Shown piece by piece: positions 45,588 to 54,943 of a DNA stretch of 64,000 nt. Position 1 is the stretch's first letter. Every line of letters begins with the position of its first letter. The stretch lies in NCBI RefSeq assembly GCF_900458895.1, contig NZ_LR962863.1:620001-684000 (forward strand), read 5' to 3'. The position numbers were made by a program, and so were the translations under genes. This DNA is from Staphylococcus schleiferi (GTDB taxonomy: Bacteria; Bacillota; Bacilli; Staphylococcales; Staphylococcaceae). The notes beneath the pieces are model-generated. The model did not search any database and had not been told where the DNA came from. It worked only from the letters and a program-made list of their open reading frames with translations.

Positions 45588-46640
45588 TTGAAAATAGAAT
45601 TAGGATTAACGTCATTTGCTGATAACCAAGAAATGCATACAGAAAATGGTGTCATTCCGGCAATTTCAAATGCAGAGCGTATACGAAATATTGTCGAAGA
45701 AATCAAATTAGCAGATGAGGTAGGCTTAGATGTATATGGTCTAGGCGAACATCATCGACCTGATTATGCGGTATCAAGTCCAACAACAGTTTTGGCTGCC
45801 GCTGCACCGCTTACGAAAAAAATCAAATTAGCTTCAGCTGTGACCGTCTTATCGTCAGATGATCCTGTAAGAGTATATCAACAATTTGCGACGCTTGATG
45901 GATTATCAAATGGACGTGCTGAAATCATGGCCGGTCGTGGTTCATTTATTGAATCTTTCCCATTATTTGGTTACGATCTTAAAGATTATGAAGCATTGTT
46001 TGATGAAAAGCTAGATTTATTGCTTAACATTAATCGTAATGAAATTGTGCATTGGAAAGGCCATCTAAGACCAAGTATTGAAGTTTTAGGCGTCTATCCA
46101 CGTGCAGTCCAAAAAGAATTACCGATTTGGTTAGCAACAGGAGGCACACCAGAATCATCACTCAAAGCGGGTGCCTTAGGTTTACCTATCACGTATGCGA
46201 TTATTGGTGGTAGTCCAAGACGATTCAGACGTAATATTGCGATGTATAAAGCCATCGCTGAATCAAAAGGTTTTCAAGCAGATCAACTTCAAATTTCAAC
46301 ACACTCATGGGGTTATGTTGCTGATACGGATGAACAGGCACAACGCGAATTTTATCCTGCTGTAGAAGCACATCATAATGTGTTGGCGAAAGAGCGGGGT
46401 TGGCCGGCATTTTCAAATGAACACTTTTTATCTGAAATTGGTCCGGATGGTGCAATGTATGTGGGCAGCCCAGAAACTGTCGCACAAAAAATTATTGATA
46501 CTGTAGAATCATTAGAATTAACAAGATTCATGTTGCATTTGCCTATAGGTTCTATGCCACATGAAAGAACGATGCATGCAATTCGACTTTTTGGGGAAAA
46601 GGTAAAACCTATCGTCGATGCATATTTTGAAAACAAATAA
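45588..46640 (+). CDS. LLM class flavin-dependent oxidoreductase
   Basis: A bacterial-luciferase-like TIM-barrel flavoenzyme of about 350 residues. Family segments are G-L-G-E-H-H near residue 48, S-A-V-T-V-L-S-S-D-D-P-V-R-V near residue 80, the D-G-L-S-N-G-R-A-E block near residue 101 and G-S-P-E-T-V-A-Q near residue 292. A GTG at 45576 overlaps the ribosome site AAAGGTGG (45572-45579), so the TTG at 45588 is the likely start (M-K-I-E-L-G-L). The substrate is unknown. The QsrR-type operator suggests a role in detoxifying quinones or other electrophiles. Confidence 0.85.
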   Translation: MKIELGLTSFADNQEMHTENGVIPAISNAERIRNIVEEIKLADEVGLDVYGLGEHHRPDYAVSSPTTVLAAAAPLTKKIKLASAVTVLSSDDPVRVYQQFATLDGLSNGRAEIMAGRGSFIESFPLFGYDLKDYEALFDEKLDLLLNINRNEIVHWKGHLRPSIEVLGVYPRAVQKELPIWLATGGTPESSLKAGALGLPITYAIIGGSPRRFRRNIAMYKAIAESKGFQADQLQISTHSWGYVADTDEQAQREFYPAVEAHHNVLAKERGWPAFSNEHFLSEIGPDGAMYVGSPETVAQKIIDTVESLELTRFMLHLPIGSMPHERTMHAIRLFGEKVKPIVDAYFENK

Positions 46641-46652
46641 GGAGAATTTAAA

Positions 46653-47006
46653 ATGATCTTAAGATATGTTACAAATTTAAAAACTGCAAAATCTTTATTC
46701 GATGCGGCACAACCTAAATTAAAAGGTGACGAAGGAATGAAAGAAGCGTTCAAAACATTCAAATTACCTGAAGGAATGGTAAAAGTAATCGGAACTGTAG
46801 AACTATTAGCTTCTGGTTTATTCGTCGCAAGCCTTTTCCATAAACGTATTTCACAAGCTGCGTCATTATTATCAATTGGTGTTTTAATCGGTGCTATTTA
46901 CAAACACTTTGAAGCAGGTCAAGGAAAAGAAGGCGCGCAACATGCGATTGATGTAGCGACATTAGCTGGCTTAAGCCTTGTTGATACATTGACTTCTAAA
47001 AAGTAA
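46653..47006 (+). CDS. DoxX family membrane protein
   Basis: A 117-residue protein with three to four helices and the DoxX core V-I-G-T-V-E-L-L-A-S-G-L-F near residue 45 and A-I-Y-K-H-F near residue 90. DoxX proteins often accompany oxidoreductases dealing with thiol or quinone stress. It starts 12 bases after the LLM gene, so it shares the QsrR-controlled promoter. AAGGAG at 46640-46645 precedes the ATG. A perfect hairpin terminator follows. Confidence 0.87.
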   Translation: MILRYVTNLKTAKSLFDAAQPKLKGDEGMKEAFKTFKLPEGMVKVIGTVELLASGLFVASLFHKRISQAASLLSIGVLIGAIYKHFEAGQGKEGAQHAIDVATLAGLSLVDTLTSKK

Positions 47007-47111
47007 GCATTCATGCATCCGATAGTAAAGCATTATTAAAAAAATAATGTTATAAATCATTTCTGATTGGTTAATAACATATTGCCTCAAATATTTATTT
47101 GCTATTTATTT

Positions 47112-47150
47112 AACCTACAAAGTATTTTACTTTGTAGGTTATTATTTTTC
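47112..47150 (+). terminator. Terminator of the LLM-DoxX operon
   Basis: AACCTACAAAGTA and TACTTTGTAGGTT form 13 perfect pairs with a 3-base loop, and a T-rich tail follows. The AT-rich stretch 47151-47474 up to sarR has no further recognisable feature besides the probable sarR promoter. Confidence 0.88.
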
Positions 47151-47474
47151 TTATATTTACGTTTATTTATTTTTGATGAGTAATAAGACATTTGCACAAA
47201 ACTCAAATGTTAATTATTTAAACTAGAACATCAAAAATAATTTTTTGGCAATCTATAAATCGGTCGCAATAGGCTTTTTATATCTACTTTTATTTGGTAA
47301 AGAAAATATATCAAAATTTTTTTCAGAAAGCTAACTCATAAAGTAATTGAAAAATGTACTGATTCGGTTTAAAATATAAATGTTAAAATATTAAATTTCC
47401 AAGTTAATATAGTTGTGAGTAGAATTAGACATTGTACCTATACATCTTGGATTGCATCTATAGGGGGTAAGCGA

Positions 47475-47822
47475 ATGGAAAAATATCGTATCAAAAATAT
47501 GAAAGAACTTATGGCAATTAGTTTTACGACAAAAGGAATCTATGCACAAATTAAAAAGAAGTATGCGCTGACATACGAAGAATTATTTATTCTGACGTTT
47601 ATATTAGAAAATAAGCATTCTGTTTATAATGTAAAAGACATCATTAAAGCTTCAAAGTTCAAACCATACTACATTACAAAGGCTATGCAAAAATTGAAAG
47701 ATTATGGTTTTCTAACTAAGAAACGTAATGAGCATGATGAACGTACTGTAATCATTGAAGTGTCTGATGAACAGTATACAAAAATTGAAGCGTTATTTAA
47801 TGAGATTGAAGCATTGTTGTAA
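47475..47822 (+). CDS. sarR: SarA-family regulator, SarR-like
   Basis: A 115-residue single-domain winged-helix DNA-binding protein of the Sar/MarR family, acting as a dimer. The typical block F-K-P-Y-Y-I-T-K-A-M-Q-K-L-K-D (recognition helix, near residue 61) and K-K-R-N-E-H-D-E-R-T-V (wing, near residue 80) are present. The wing D-E-R matches SarR, a repressor of sarA in S. aureus. AGGGGGTAAG is spaced for the ATG at 47475; an upstream GTG at 47415 adds 20 residues without support. The 115-residue length equals that of SarR. Confidence 0.85.
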   Translation: MEKYRIKNMKELMAISFTTKGIYAQIKKKYALTYEELFILTFILENKHSVYNVKDIIKASKFKPYYITKAMQKLKDYGFLTKKRNEHDERTVIIEVSDEQYTKIEALFNEIEALL

Positions 47823-48055
47823 ATGTAAGTTCTTTATAAACGAATCATTTTGAATGGAAGCAATAACTTGTGGAAATGAAAGAGAGATATTAACTTGAGA
47901 ATTTGAATATTTTAAACCATTTAAAATACGAAATTTCAGAGCAATTTTCATGGCATCTTACTTTTAAAAGATGACGTTTGAGATGGGCGCATCCAACTTT
48001 TCAGTATTATGTATGATTTGTGTGGTATGAGATGAAAGGGACTAGAAACATAGTC

Positions 48056-48099
48056 AACGACATGAAGCAAATTTAACGATTTGTTTCATGTCGTTTTTT
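48056..48099 (+). terminator. Terminator after sarR
   Basis: AACGACATGAAGCAAAT pairs with ATTTGTTTCATGTCGTT, 16 pairs with one mismatch and a 6-base loop; T residues follow. The rest of 47823-48200 shows nothing else. Confidence 0.85.
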
Positions 48100-48200
48100 A
48101 TTTATATGATGTGCCATACAGGGGGATAGGCAACGAACGGGATTTGTACTATAATGTTGAGTAAGTAGCTAAGAAATAAAAAGATTGAGAGGTTTTGGTT

Positions 48201-49358
48201 ATGAAATCTGTGTTAATTCAGTCTGAAATTCAAAAAGAATGGGTAGCTAAATTAGAAGCACATCGAGAGCAATTAGAAAAGAATGCACATCGCAATGATA
48301 TCGAAAGCCGTTTTCCATACGAAAATATTCAATGGCTCGTGGATGAAGGTTACAGTCAATTGACTTTACCAGTTGCTTATGGCGGAAGAGGAGCAACATT
48401 AGAAGACATGGTCGTCATTCAAACTGTTTTGGGTTCAATTGATGGTGCTACAGCTTTATCAATCGGATGGCATGTCGGCTTAGTCGGTGAGCTATATGAA
48501 GGACGTCTATGGGATGATGCGATACTCGATCTTTTTGCAGAAGCGGTCAAACAAGGGGCGCTCGTTAACCGTGCAGTCAGCGAAGCAGAAACAGGGAGCC
48601 CTACAAGAGGAGGTCGGCCTGCGACATTTGCACAATTTGATGGGACCCATTATGTTTTAAATGGTGTAAAGACATTTACATCTATGAGTCGAGCGCTCAC
48701 TCATGTCGTCGTTGCAGCTTACATACCTGACCGAGAAAAAGTTGGATTTTTCTTAATAGAAAAAGATGTAGAAGGACTAGAAGTTGCAGATAATTGGAAT
48801 ATGGTCGGCATGCGTGCAACTGAAAGCCATGATCTAATCTTAAACGATGTAAAAGTAGAACCTAAATATTTAGTTGAAATTAAAGGTGAAGGTCCAAAAT
48901 TTCAAAACGGATGGTTGCTCCATATTCCAGCGACATACCTTGGGATTGCGCAAGCAGCGCGAGATGAAGCATTAAAATTTGCTTTAACACACCAGCCTAA
49001 TAGTATTGAAACGCCAATTTCTGAATTGCCTGTCGTACAACAAAATATTGGGAAAATGGAAACAAAATTATTGAGTGCGAGACACTTGTTATGGAGTACA
49101 GCAAAAGCATACACAGGATTAAGTGAAGAAGATGAAATCAGTAACGAAACCGCTGCGAGCAAAGTTGTAGTGATGAATGAAGGTTTAGAGGTCGTTGATC
49201 TTGCTATGCGGATTATAGGTGCTAAAAGTTTAGAGATGGATCGCCCGATTCAACGTTATTATCGCGATATGCGTGCAGGGCTACACAACCCGCCAATGGA
49301 AGATCTCGCATACACCCAAATTGCTAAAAAAGCGTTAAGTTTATTTCAAAGCGAATGA
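48201..49358 (+). CDS. Acyl-CoA dehydrogenase family flavoprotein
   Basis: A 385-residue FAD enzyme. N-terminal helical domain (E-G-Y-S-Q-L-T-L-P-V-A-Y-G-G-R-G near residue 51), middle strand domain with the S-E-A-E-T-G-S-P block near residue 132 and A-T-E-S-H-D-L near residue 207, and C-terminal helical bundle. The classic catalytic glutamate is not obvious, so it could be an acyl-CoA dehydrogenase-like monooxygenase or a desulfurisation-type enzyme rather than a fatty-acid enzyme. TTGAGAGG is spaced for the ATG at 48201, rather than the in-frame TTG at 48195. It is a single-gene unit. Confidence 0.83.
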   Translation: MKSVLIQSEIQKEWVAKLEAHREQLEKNAHRNDIESRFPYENIQWLVDEGYSQLTLPVAYGGRGATLEDMVVIQTVLGSIDGATALSIGWHVGLVGELYEGRLWDDAILDLFAEAVKQGALVNRAVSEAETGSPTRGGRPATFAQFDGTHYVLNGVKTFTSMSRALTHVVVAAYIPDREKVGFFLIEKDVEGLEVADNWNMVGMRATESHDLILNDVKVEPKYLVEIKGEGPKFQNGWLLHIPATYLGIAQAARDEALKFALTHQPNSIETPISELPVVQQNIGKMETKLLSARHLLWSTAKAYTGLSEEDEISNETAASKVVVMNEGLEVVDLAMRIIGAKSLEMDRPIQRYYRDMRAGLHNPPMEDLAYTQIAKKALSLFQSE

Positions 49359-49596
49359 CACTTCATATTGAATTCTAAAATATATGAACGTCTTGTTTGA
49401 TCTCGATATGCCTAATAGAGTAATAGCTAAAAAAAGAAATTGCAGTGTGCAGACAGCGTGATACAGAGGTTCAATACGTAGATGTGCGTTGATTGAACAC
49501 TCAAAGTCATAGATGCAATTTTGACTAAATTTTAAAAAAATTATGCTATAATTTATGTTGTAATTTATTCAATCAACTACAACGGAGGTTTACAAA

Positions 49597-49779
49597 ATGG
49601 CAGACGAAAGTAAATTTGATCAAGCAAAAGGAAATATCAAAGAAACAGTAGGAAATATCTCTGGTAATAAAGAATTAGAACAAGAAGGTAAAGAAGATAA
49701 AGCGGCTGGAAAAATTAAAGAAGTCGCTGAAAATGCGAAAGATAAAGTGAACGATCTTGTAGATAAATTTAAAAAATAA
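49597..49779 (+). CDS. CsbD family stress protein
   Basis: A 60-residue very hydrophilic protein, almost entirely Lys, Glu, Asp, Ala and Asn, with the CsbD pattern [13 protein letters not shown] near residue 8 and a second K-A-A-G-K-I-K-E near residue 35. CsbD-like proteins are abundant in stress and stationary phase, often under sigma-B; no sigma-B motif is visible here. A TGCTATAAT extended -10 lies at 49547-49555. CGGAGGT precedes the ATG. Confidence 0.92.
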   Translation: MADESKFDQAKGNIKETVGNISGNKELEQEGKEDKAAGKIKEVAENAKDKVNDLVDKFKK

Positions 49780-49855
49780 GCCACTTAGTGATAAGCCAAT
49801 TGAGCCTTTTCAATGAAGTTGGCTAAAATATAAATGAGAAATATATTTTTTTTGA

Positions 49856-49902
49856 GAGTAAGACGGATCATCTATCGATTTAGATGACGTCTTACTCTTT
49901 TT
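49856..49902 (+). terminator. Terminator of the csbD-like gene
   Basis: GAGTAAGAC and GTCTTACTC surround an inner ATCATCTA/TAGATGA helix; TTTTT follows. Confidence 0.85.
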
Positions 49903-50045
49903 AAATAGTTTTAAAAGGATACGTGATATTTGAAAGTAGCGTCAAAATTTAAAAGTTAGCGTATCACACTTTAATTGTCTATTGATACTTTTGTGAATAC
50001 TTTATATAATATGAGGACATCAAATGGACAGAGGAGAATGCTAAT

Positions 50046-50456
50046 ATGCGATATCTTTTAGTGGGCATAGGGGGTATCTTTACATTACTTGGGTTTGCAG
50101 GGGCCGTGTTACCATTGTTACCTACAACACCTTTTTTATTAGTGGCTGTACTCTGTTTCGCAAAGAGCTCGGACCGTTTTCATGATTGGCTCATCCAAAC
50201 GACCATTTATAAAGCGTATATTGAGGATTTTCGTCGCTATCGTGGCTACACGATGAAAAAGAAAATTCAATTGCTCGTGAGTTTATATATTGTCGTTGGT
50301 TTTTCAATATGGATGATTGACATGCCAATGATTCGGTTGGGGTTAATGGTGATGGTCATTCTTCAAACGATTGTACTTTTTACTTTTGTTAAGACATTGC
50401 CAAAGCAGCATGAAGTAGAGCGTAATCGTACGCTTAACGTAAATGAGATAGATTAA
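50046..50456 (+). CDS. DUF454 (YbaN-like) membrane protein
   Basis: A 136-residue protein with two N-terminal helices, a cytosolic segment and two C-terminal helices. The family opening G-x-L-x-x-x-G-x-x-L-P-L-L-P-T-T-P-F-L-L is visible at residues 12-36, then F-A-K-S-S-D-R-F-H-D-W-L. E. coli YbaN belongs here; the function is unknown. AGAGGAG at 50030-50036 precedes the ATG, and a good promoter (TTGATA, TATAAT) lies at 49982-50012. Confidence 0.88.
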   Translation: MRYLLVGIGGIFTLLGFAGAVLPLLPTTPFLLVAVLCFAKSSDRFHDWLIQTTIYKAYIEDFRRYRGYTMKKKIQLLVSLYIVVGFSIWMIDMPMIRLGLMVMVILQTIVLFTFVKTLPKQHEVERNRTLNVNEID

Positions 50457-50653
50457 TATGAATATGTCAAAAATAGAGTAAGTGAGAAATCTGGTGAGGT
50501 CAACTGAGATTTTTAGCTTACTTTTTTTGATGGTGTCATTGTATAGTGCACACGCTTTTTGGAAACTTTACATTTTAAAATCGGTAATTTTTATTAAGTT
50601 ACAAAATTTTATTAAAAAAAGATTGCCTTAAAAATGTATCCACTATATAATAA

Positions 50654-50668
50654 TGATAATCGTTATCA
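50654..50668. promoter_or_regulatory. Fur box of fhuD2
   Basis: TGATAA-TCG-TTATCA is a perfect inverted repeat within the 19-base Fur consensus (GATAATGATTATCATTATC), 17 bases before the start codon of a siderophore-binding protein. Iron-repressed expression is expected. Confidence 0.9.
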
Positions 50669-50684
50669 ATTGGAGGGTAAATAA

Positions 50685-51602
50685 ATGAAAAAATTATGGT
50701 TACCATTATTGGCAATCTTGCTTGTTTTATCTGCTTGTGGCCAAAATGGAGGGCAAAGCAGTAAAAATGATACAAAATCTTTTGCATTAAAAACAGCAAA
50801 AGGTGAAGATAAAGTGGATATTCCTAAAGATCCAAAACGCATCGTTGTACTTGCACCGACTTATGCAGGCGGTTTGAAGTACTTGGGAGGAAAGATTGTA
50901 GGGGTCTCTGATCAAATCAAACAAAGTCCTGTGCTGTCAAAAGAATTCAAAGATGTAGATAAAGTTGGCGCGGAAGATGTGGAAAAAGTTGCGACTTTGA
51001 AACCGGATTTAATCATCACATATAACACAGATAAAAATACAGACAAGTTGAAAAAGATTGCACCGACACTTGCTTTTGATTACGGACAATACGATTATTT
51101 AGAACAACAAAAAGCAATGGGTGAAATTTTAGGTAAATCAGATGAAGCAGAAAAATGGATTAAAGATTGGAAAGCGCAAACTGAAAAAGATGGTAAAGAA
51201 ATTAAAAAACAATTAGGTGACGACACATCAGTTTCTATTTTCGAAGATTTTGATAAAAAACTTTATGCATATGGTAAAAACTGGGGAAGAGGCAGTGAAG
51301 TAATTTATCAAGCATTTGGTTTGAAAATGCCTGAAGCTTTAGAAAAAGCAACTGAAAAAGAAGGTTGGAAAGAGATTTCTAAAGAAGAAATTGACAAATA
51401 CGCTGGTGACTATGTCATTACTGCAAAAGTAAAAGATGCTGCAAAACCAGAATTCCAAAACACGTCAATTTGGAATAACTTGCCAGCAGTTAAGCAACAA
51501 CATGCATTCGATGTAGATTCACAAGTTTATTGGTATAACGATCCTTATTCATTAGATGTAATTCGAAAAGACTTAAAGAAACAATTATTAGCACATCAAT
51601 AG
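50685..51602 (+). CDS. fhuD2: Hydroxamate siderophore-binding lipoprotein
   Basis: A cell-surface lipoprotein binding iron-hydroxamates such as ferrichrome and ferrioxamine for the FhuBGC importer. The 305-residue protein has a lipoprotein signal with C18 (L-V-L-S-A-C), then the class III binding-protein fold. Blocks shared with S. aureus FhuD2 include D-P-K-R-I-V-V, A-P-T-Y-A-G-G-L-K, K-P-D-L-I-I, G-R-G-S-E-V-I-Y-Q-A-F-G-L-K and Y-W-Y-N-D-P-Y. GGAGG precedes the ATG, and a Fur box overlaps the promoter. The transporter genes are elsewhere. Confidence 0.93.
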   Translation: MKKLWLPLLAILLVLSACGQNGGQSSKNDTKSFALKTAKGEDKVDIPKDPKRIVVLAPTYAGGLKYLGGKIVGVSDQIKQSPVLSKEFKDVDKVGAEDVEKVATLKPDLIITYNTDKNTDKLKKIAPTLAFDYGQYDYLEQQKAMGEILGKSDEAEKWIKDWKAQTEKDGKEIKKQLGDDTSVSIFEDFDKKLYAYGKNWGRGSEVIYQAFGLKMPEALEKATEKEGWKEISKEEIDKYAGDYVITAKVKDAAKPEFQNTSIWNNLPAVKQQHAFDVDSQVYWYNDPYSLDVIRKDLKKQLLAHQ

Positions 51603-51656
51603 AGCGAAGTTAAACTTAGAGCGTTAAAAGACAGGGAAATTCATCATAAAATAATA

Positions 51657-51701
51657 AGCACTAAGATGATTTGAAGGACAATAATCATCTTAGTGCTTTT
51701 T
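51657..51701 (+). terminator. Terminator of fhuD2
   Basis: AGCACTAAGATGATT and AATCATCTTAGTGCT form 15 perfect pairs with an 11-base loop, followed by TTTT. A group IIC intron relic begins five bases later. Confidence 0.92.
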
Positions 51702-51705
51702 CATA

Positions 51706-52170
51706 GTGCGCCCGGCATGGGTAACAACTTGACGGTAAAAGTCCGTTACAGGCTTGGTAGTAGGAACTGTTAGCGAAAGACAAGGGTGTCCATTGTGAAG
51801 TGGAATCTGAAGGAAGTCGGACGCAAACACTCGCACTGACGAACAGAAATATCATACTGAGGCTATGTAGAATGGATGAATCTGCTATACAAGATAAAGT
51901 CCGACACTACCCGAGTTCTATATAGTAAATGATGCGGTGACATGAGTGGAAAGTGGTTACGCCTTACCCGGGGAGGTCTCATCAGCGGTAGTCCTACCGT
52001 AGTAACAACAAATGATGAGAAGTCAGCAAAAGTCATAGTAGGGAAAATGTACCGAAGGACTGAACAATATTCAATACAAAGTAAAGATTGGAGGTTACAG
52101 GTTTACGACGTGCAGAATACGGTTTTCAACCGGCAGCTTATGGAAGGATAAGTAGTGGAACGAAAAAGAA
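51706..52170 (+). mobile_element. Truncated group IIC intron (5' part only)
   Basis: It opens with GTGCGCCCGGCATGGGT, the 5' end typical of bacterial group II introns, and continues with class-IIC conserved stretches in order: GGAACTGTTAGCGAAAG, CAAGGGTGTCC, GTGGAATCTGAAGGAAG, GAGGCTA, TTACCCGGGGAGGTCT (near 51965) and AAGTCAGCAAAAGTCATAGTA (near 52020). These correspond to domains I-III of introns like that of Oceanobacillus iheyensis. The reverse transcriptase/maturase frame, catalytic domain V and domain VI are missing, so it can neither splice nor move. It sits directly downstream of an intrinsic terminator hairpin, the classic IIC target. The 3' limit is approximate. Confidence 0.85.
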
Positions 52171-52221
52171 TACATAAGTGTGTACAGTAAATCTTATACG
52201 AAGCATGATAATAAAAAAGGA

Positions 52222-52259
52222 AGCTCGAAGACGATTTTTATCAAAATCATCTTCGAGCT
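52222..52259. terminator. Hairpin terminator between the intron relic and nanT
   Basis: AGCTCGAAGA-GATTTT pairs with AAAATC-TCTTCGAGCT across one mismatch (C/A) with a 4-base loop. AT-rich flanks on both sides suit the reverse nanT gene and forward read-through. Confidence 0.82.
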
Positions 52260-52332
52260 ATTTATTTTGGTATTTATGTCCCAGACTCATTCTCCTACTC
52301 GATTTTTGGATATTTATGACTGTATTAAATCA

Positions 52333-53853
52333 TTATTTTACTTTTCTTTCATATGTGATTGCGCCGTGTTTATCGAAAATCGTGAGACCAGAGATGTCTT
52401 TGTTTGGCTCAGGAATAATGAGACTAGCGATATAAGCTGTCACAAAGGCTGTAATAAAAGCAATAATCGATACATAAAATGGGGAACCTGCACCGCCAAC
52501 ACCTTGTAAGAAGTAGCTGACAATGACAGCGACGATGATGCCAATAATGACACCAATGCCATGTGTACGTTTAGTGAAAATACCCACTGCAAAAATTCCA
52601 GCAATTGGTACCCCAAAAAGACCAGTAATTAATAAGAATAAATCCCATACATCATTAGAATTTGCGGCAATAAGGTATAAAGAAATCAACATGCCAAGCA
52701 GACCGACGACAATAGTGGCAAGACGTGCAAAACGTACTTCAGCTTCCTCGCTTTTTTTACCAAAGAAGCGTTGTTTAATATCAACAGATAAACAAGCCGC
52801 CATAGAATTTAAGCTCGATGAAATCGTTGATTGTGCAGCAGCGAAAATCGCAGCAATCATTAATCCAGCTACAAAAGGTGGCATTTCAGTTAAGATAAAA
52901 TAAGGCACAATGGAAGAGGTATTAAAATCTTTTGGGAGTGTCGTATGATGCGTATAAAAAACAAATAAGACAGTCCCCATGCCATAGAATAACGGTGCTG
53001 AGATCATTGCTAGAAGACCATTTGTCCATAAAGAATGTGAAGTTTCTTTAAGTGACTCAGAGGCCTGATAACGTTGTACAACGTCTTGACTTGCTGTATA
53101 TTGTTGTAAATTATTAAAAATACTTCCTAAAAAGATGATTGGAATGGCTGCTGATGCGGCGGTGAATTTCCAATTGTCTGCGCTAATGAGTTTTTGCTTG
53201 TCAACAGCTTCATTGACTACAGTGCCTAAACCACCATCAATATGAACGATACCGATAATAATAATAACCAGTGCGCCACCTAGTAAAATCACACCTTGAA
53301 TAAAATCACTCCAGACGACGCCTTCAAAACCGCCTAAAAATGTATAGACAATACAAAGCACACCGACTAAACTCGCAACGAGATATGGATTAATATCGGA
53401 TACAGCTGTAATGGCGAGTGTAGGTAAATAGATAACGATTGCGACACGTCCTAAATGGAAAAGTACAAATAATAAAGAACCTAAAACACGAACCGCTGGA
53501 TTAAACCGTGCTTCTAAATATTCATAAGCAGACGTAATCTTTAACTTTTTGAAAAAAGGAATGTAGAAATAGATTAACAATGGAATAATTGCAACGATAG
53601 CCACATTACCTGCAATATAAGACCAATCAGTTAAATAAGATTTTTCCGGTGTAGACATAAAAGTAATGGCACTCAGTGTTGTCGCATAAATAGAGAATCC
53701 TACGACCCAAGAAGGCAGTCGACCACTTGCGGTGAAAAAGCTATTTGTATCTTTACCCGCTCGCTTAGTAAAGAAAGCGCCAATACCTAACATTAACAAT
53801 AAATAGCAAAGTAATGCCGCCCAGTTCCAAAATCCAAATCCAATTGTATGCAT
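52333..53853 (-). CDS. nanT: Sodium:solute symporter, probable sialic acid transporter
   Basis: A 506-residue SSS-family symporter with about thirteen helices. Typical blocks are F-F-T-A-S-G-R-L-P-S-W near residue 38, S-A-I-T-F-M-S-T-P near residue 61, the Y-E-Y-L-E-A-R-F block near residue 109 and F-L-G-G-F-E-G-V-V-W-S-D near residue 173. It lies next to nanA and a nanK-type gene, so uptake of N-acetylneuraminate is likely, as for the S. aureus NanT. An in-frame ATG at 53871 exists, but AGAGGTG is spaced for the ATG at 53853. A perfect cre site lies upstream. Confidence 0.88.
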   Translation of the reverse strand: MHTIGFGFWNWAALLCYLLLMLGIGAFFTKRAGKDTNSFFTASGRLPSWVVGFSIYATTLSAITFMSTPEKSYLTDWSYIAGNVAIVAIIPLLIYFYIPFFKKLKITSAYEYLEARFNPAVRVLGSLLFVLFHLGRVAIVIYLPTLAITAVSDINPYLVASLVGVLCIVYTFLGGFEGVVWSDFIQGVILLGGALVIIIIGIVHIDGGLGTVVNEAVDKQKLISADNWKFTAASAAIPIIFLGSIFNNLQQYTASQDVVQRYQASESLKETSHSLWTNGLLAMISAPLFYGMGTVLFVFYTHHTTLPKDFNTSSIVPYFILTEMPPFVAGLMIAAIFAAAQSTISSSLNSMAACLSVDIKQRFFGKKSEEAEVRFARLATIVVGLLGMLISLYLIAANSNDVWDLFLLITGLFGVPIAGIFAVGIFTKRTHGIGVIIGIIVAVIVSYFLQGVGGAGSPFYVSIIAFITAFVTAYIASLIIPEPNKDISGLTIFDKHGAITYERKVK

Positions 53854-53897
53854 ATAAATGACACCTCTCATTTTGTTTTAAAATTAATTAAATAATT

Positions 53898-53911
53898 AGT
53901 AAGCGCTTACA
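53898..53911. promoter_or_regulatory. cre site upstream of nanT
   Basis: AGTAAGCGCTTACA fits WGWAARCGYTWWCA at all 14 positions and is palindromic over GTAAGCGCTTAC. It lies 45 bases before the nanT start, indicating CcpA control. Confidence 0.85.
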
Positions 53912-53920
53912 TATAACGGT

Positions 53921-53978
53921 AAAAAAGAGAGTGAGTATGTAACATACATAGAGAAACGACATGACTCACTCCGTTTTT
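53921..53978 (-). terminator. Terminator of nanA
   Basis: On the minus strand GAGTGAGT and ACTCACTC form the stem, and TTTTTT follows. It suggests nanA and nanT have separate 3' ends, with nanT driven from its own promoter. Confidence 0.7.
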
Positions 53979-54003
53979 TCTACATAGGTGTATTACCTAT
54001 GAA

Positions 54004-54885
54004 TTAAAGTTGATAACGTTGAATCAATTGTTGAAGTGTTTCACGATTGGCTTCATTAAATGGATGGAAAGGTGCTTTTGGTACACCTGTATCCAAGCCT
54101 TTCTCAGCTAAAATGGCTTTAAGCGTTGGATAAAGACCTAATTTTAAGACAGTTTCGATAATGTCATTCGTTTCATGCTGAATTTGATAGGCGCTTTCGA
54201 TCTGTCCTTGTTGTGCATGTTCAAAAATTTGACGTGCACGTATGCCATTGACATTGAAAGTCGAACCAATTGCCCCATCTACGCCTGAAATGGCTGCTTG
54301 GACAAGCATTTCATCAAAGCCAGAATAAATCAATTTATCAGGAAATGCTTTTCTTAAACGTTCAAGTAAGAAAAAGTCAGGTGCAGTATATTTCACGCCA
54401 ATGATATGGTCGTTTTGGAATAATTCTTCAAATTGTTGTATTGAGATATTGACCCCTGTAAGTCCTGGAATAGAGTAAACAATCATTTTGTTGCCTGTTG
54501 CTTCAATAATTTTGAAGTAATAATCTCGAATTTCTTCGAATGTAAAAGGGTAGTAAAAAGGCGTAACTGCGGATAATGCGTCATAACCAAGTTCTGTCGC
54601 ATATTGCCCTAATTCAATGGCTTCGTTTAAATCAAGTGCACCGATTTGAGCGATTAGCCGAATGGCATCTTTGGCTTCGTCTTTAGCGATGCGAAAAACT
54701 TCTTTCTTTTGAGCTGTGTTCATCAAGAAATTTTCCCCTGAGCTACCATTGACATACAAACCATCAAGTTTTTGCGTATCAATCGCATTTCGTACAATCT
54801 GACGTAAACCCGCTTCTTTGATTTCGCCTTTTTCATTAAATGGAACAAGTAAAGCTGCGTATAAGCCTTTGAGATGATCCTCCAT
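54004..54885 (-). CDS. nanA: N-acetylneuraminate lyase
   Basis: Class I aldolase splitting N-acetylneuraminate into N-acetylmannosamine and pyruvate. The 293-residue length equals the S. aureus enzyme. Residues seen: G-S-S-G-E at 47-51 binding the pyruvate carboxylate, Y137 in V-Y-S-I-P, the Schiff-base lysine K165 in G-V-K-Y-T-A-P, and [10 protein letters not shown] near residue 206. GGGAGG precedes the ATG on the minus strand. It is divergent from the GntR regulator with an operator and a cre-like site between them. Confidence 0.95.
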   Translation of the reverse strand: MEDHLKGLYAALLVPFNEKGEIKEAGLRQIVRNAIDTQKLDGLYVNGSSGENFLMNTAQKKEVFRIAKDEAKDAIRLIAQIGALDLNEAIELGQYATELGYDALSAVTPFYYPFTFEEIRDYYFKIIEATGNKMIVYSIPGLTGVNISIQQFEELFQNDHIIGVKYTAPDFFLLERLRKAFPDKLIYSGFDEMLVQAAISGVDGAIGSTFNVNGIRARQIFEHAQQGQIESAYQIQHETNDIIETVLKLGLYPTLKAILAEKGLDTGVPKAPFHPFNEANRETLQQLIQRYQL

Positions 54886-54916
54886 CTTTTAAAACCTCCC
54901 AAAACAGATTTGTAAT

Positions 54917-54931
54917 ATTGGTCAGACCAAT
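54917..54931. promoter_or_regulatory. FadR-type GntR operator between nanA and its regulator
   Basis: ATTGGTC-A-GACCAAT is a perfect palindrome, matching the GGTC-GACC type bound by FadR-subfamily GntR regulators. It lies 31 bases before nanA and about 110 bases before the regulator gene, suitable for control of both. Confidence 0.7.
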
Positions 54932-54943
54932 TTATAATTTAAT

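Noticed and set aside
51942..52151. A 69-codon open frame within the intron relic
   Set aside because: It lies across conserved non-coding group IIC intron structure (the TTACCCGGGGAGGTCT stretch), and its product resembles nothing.
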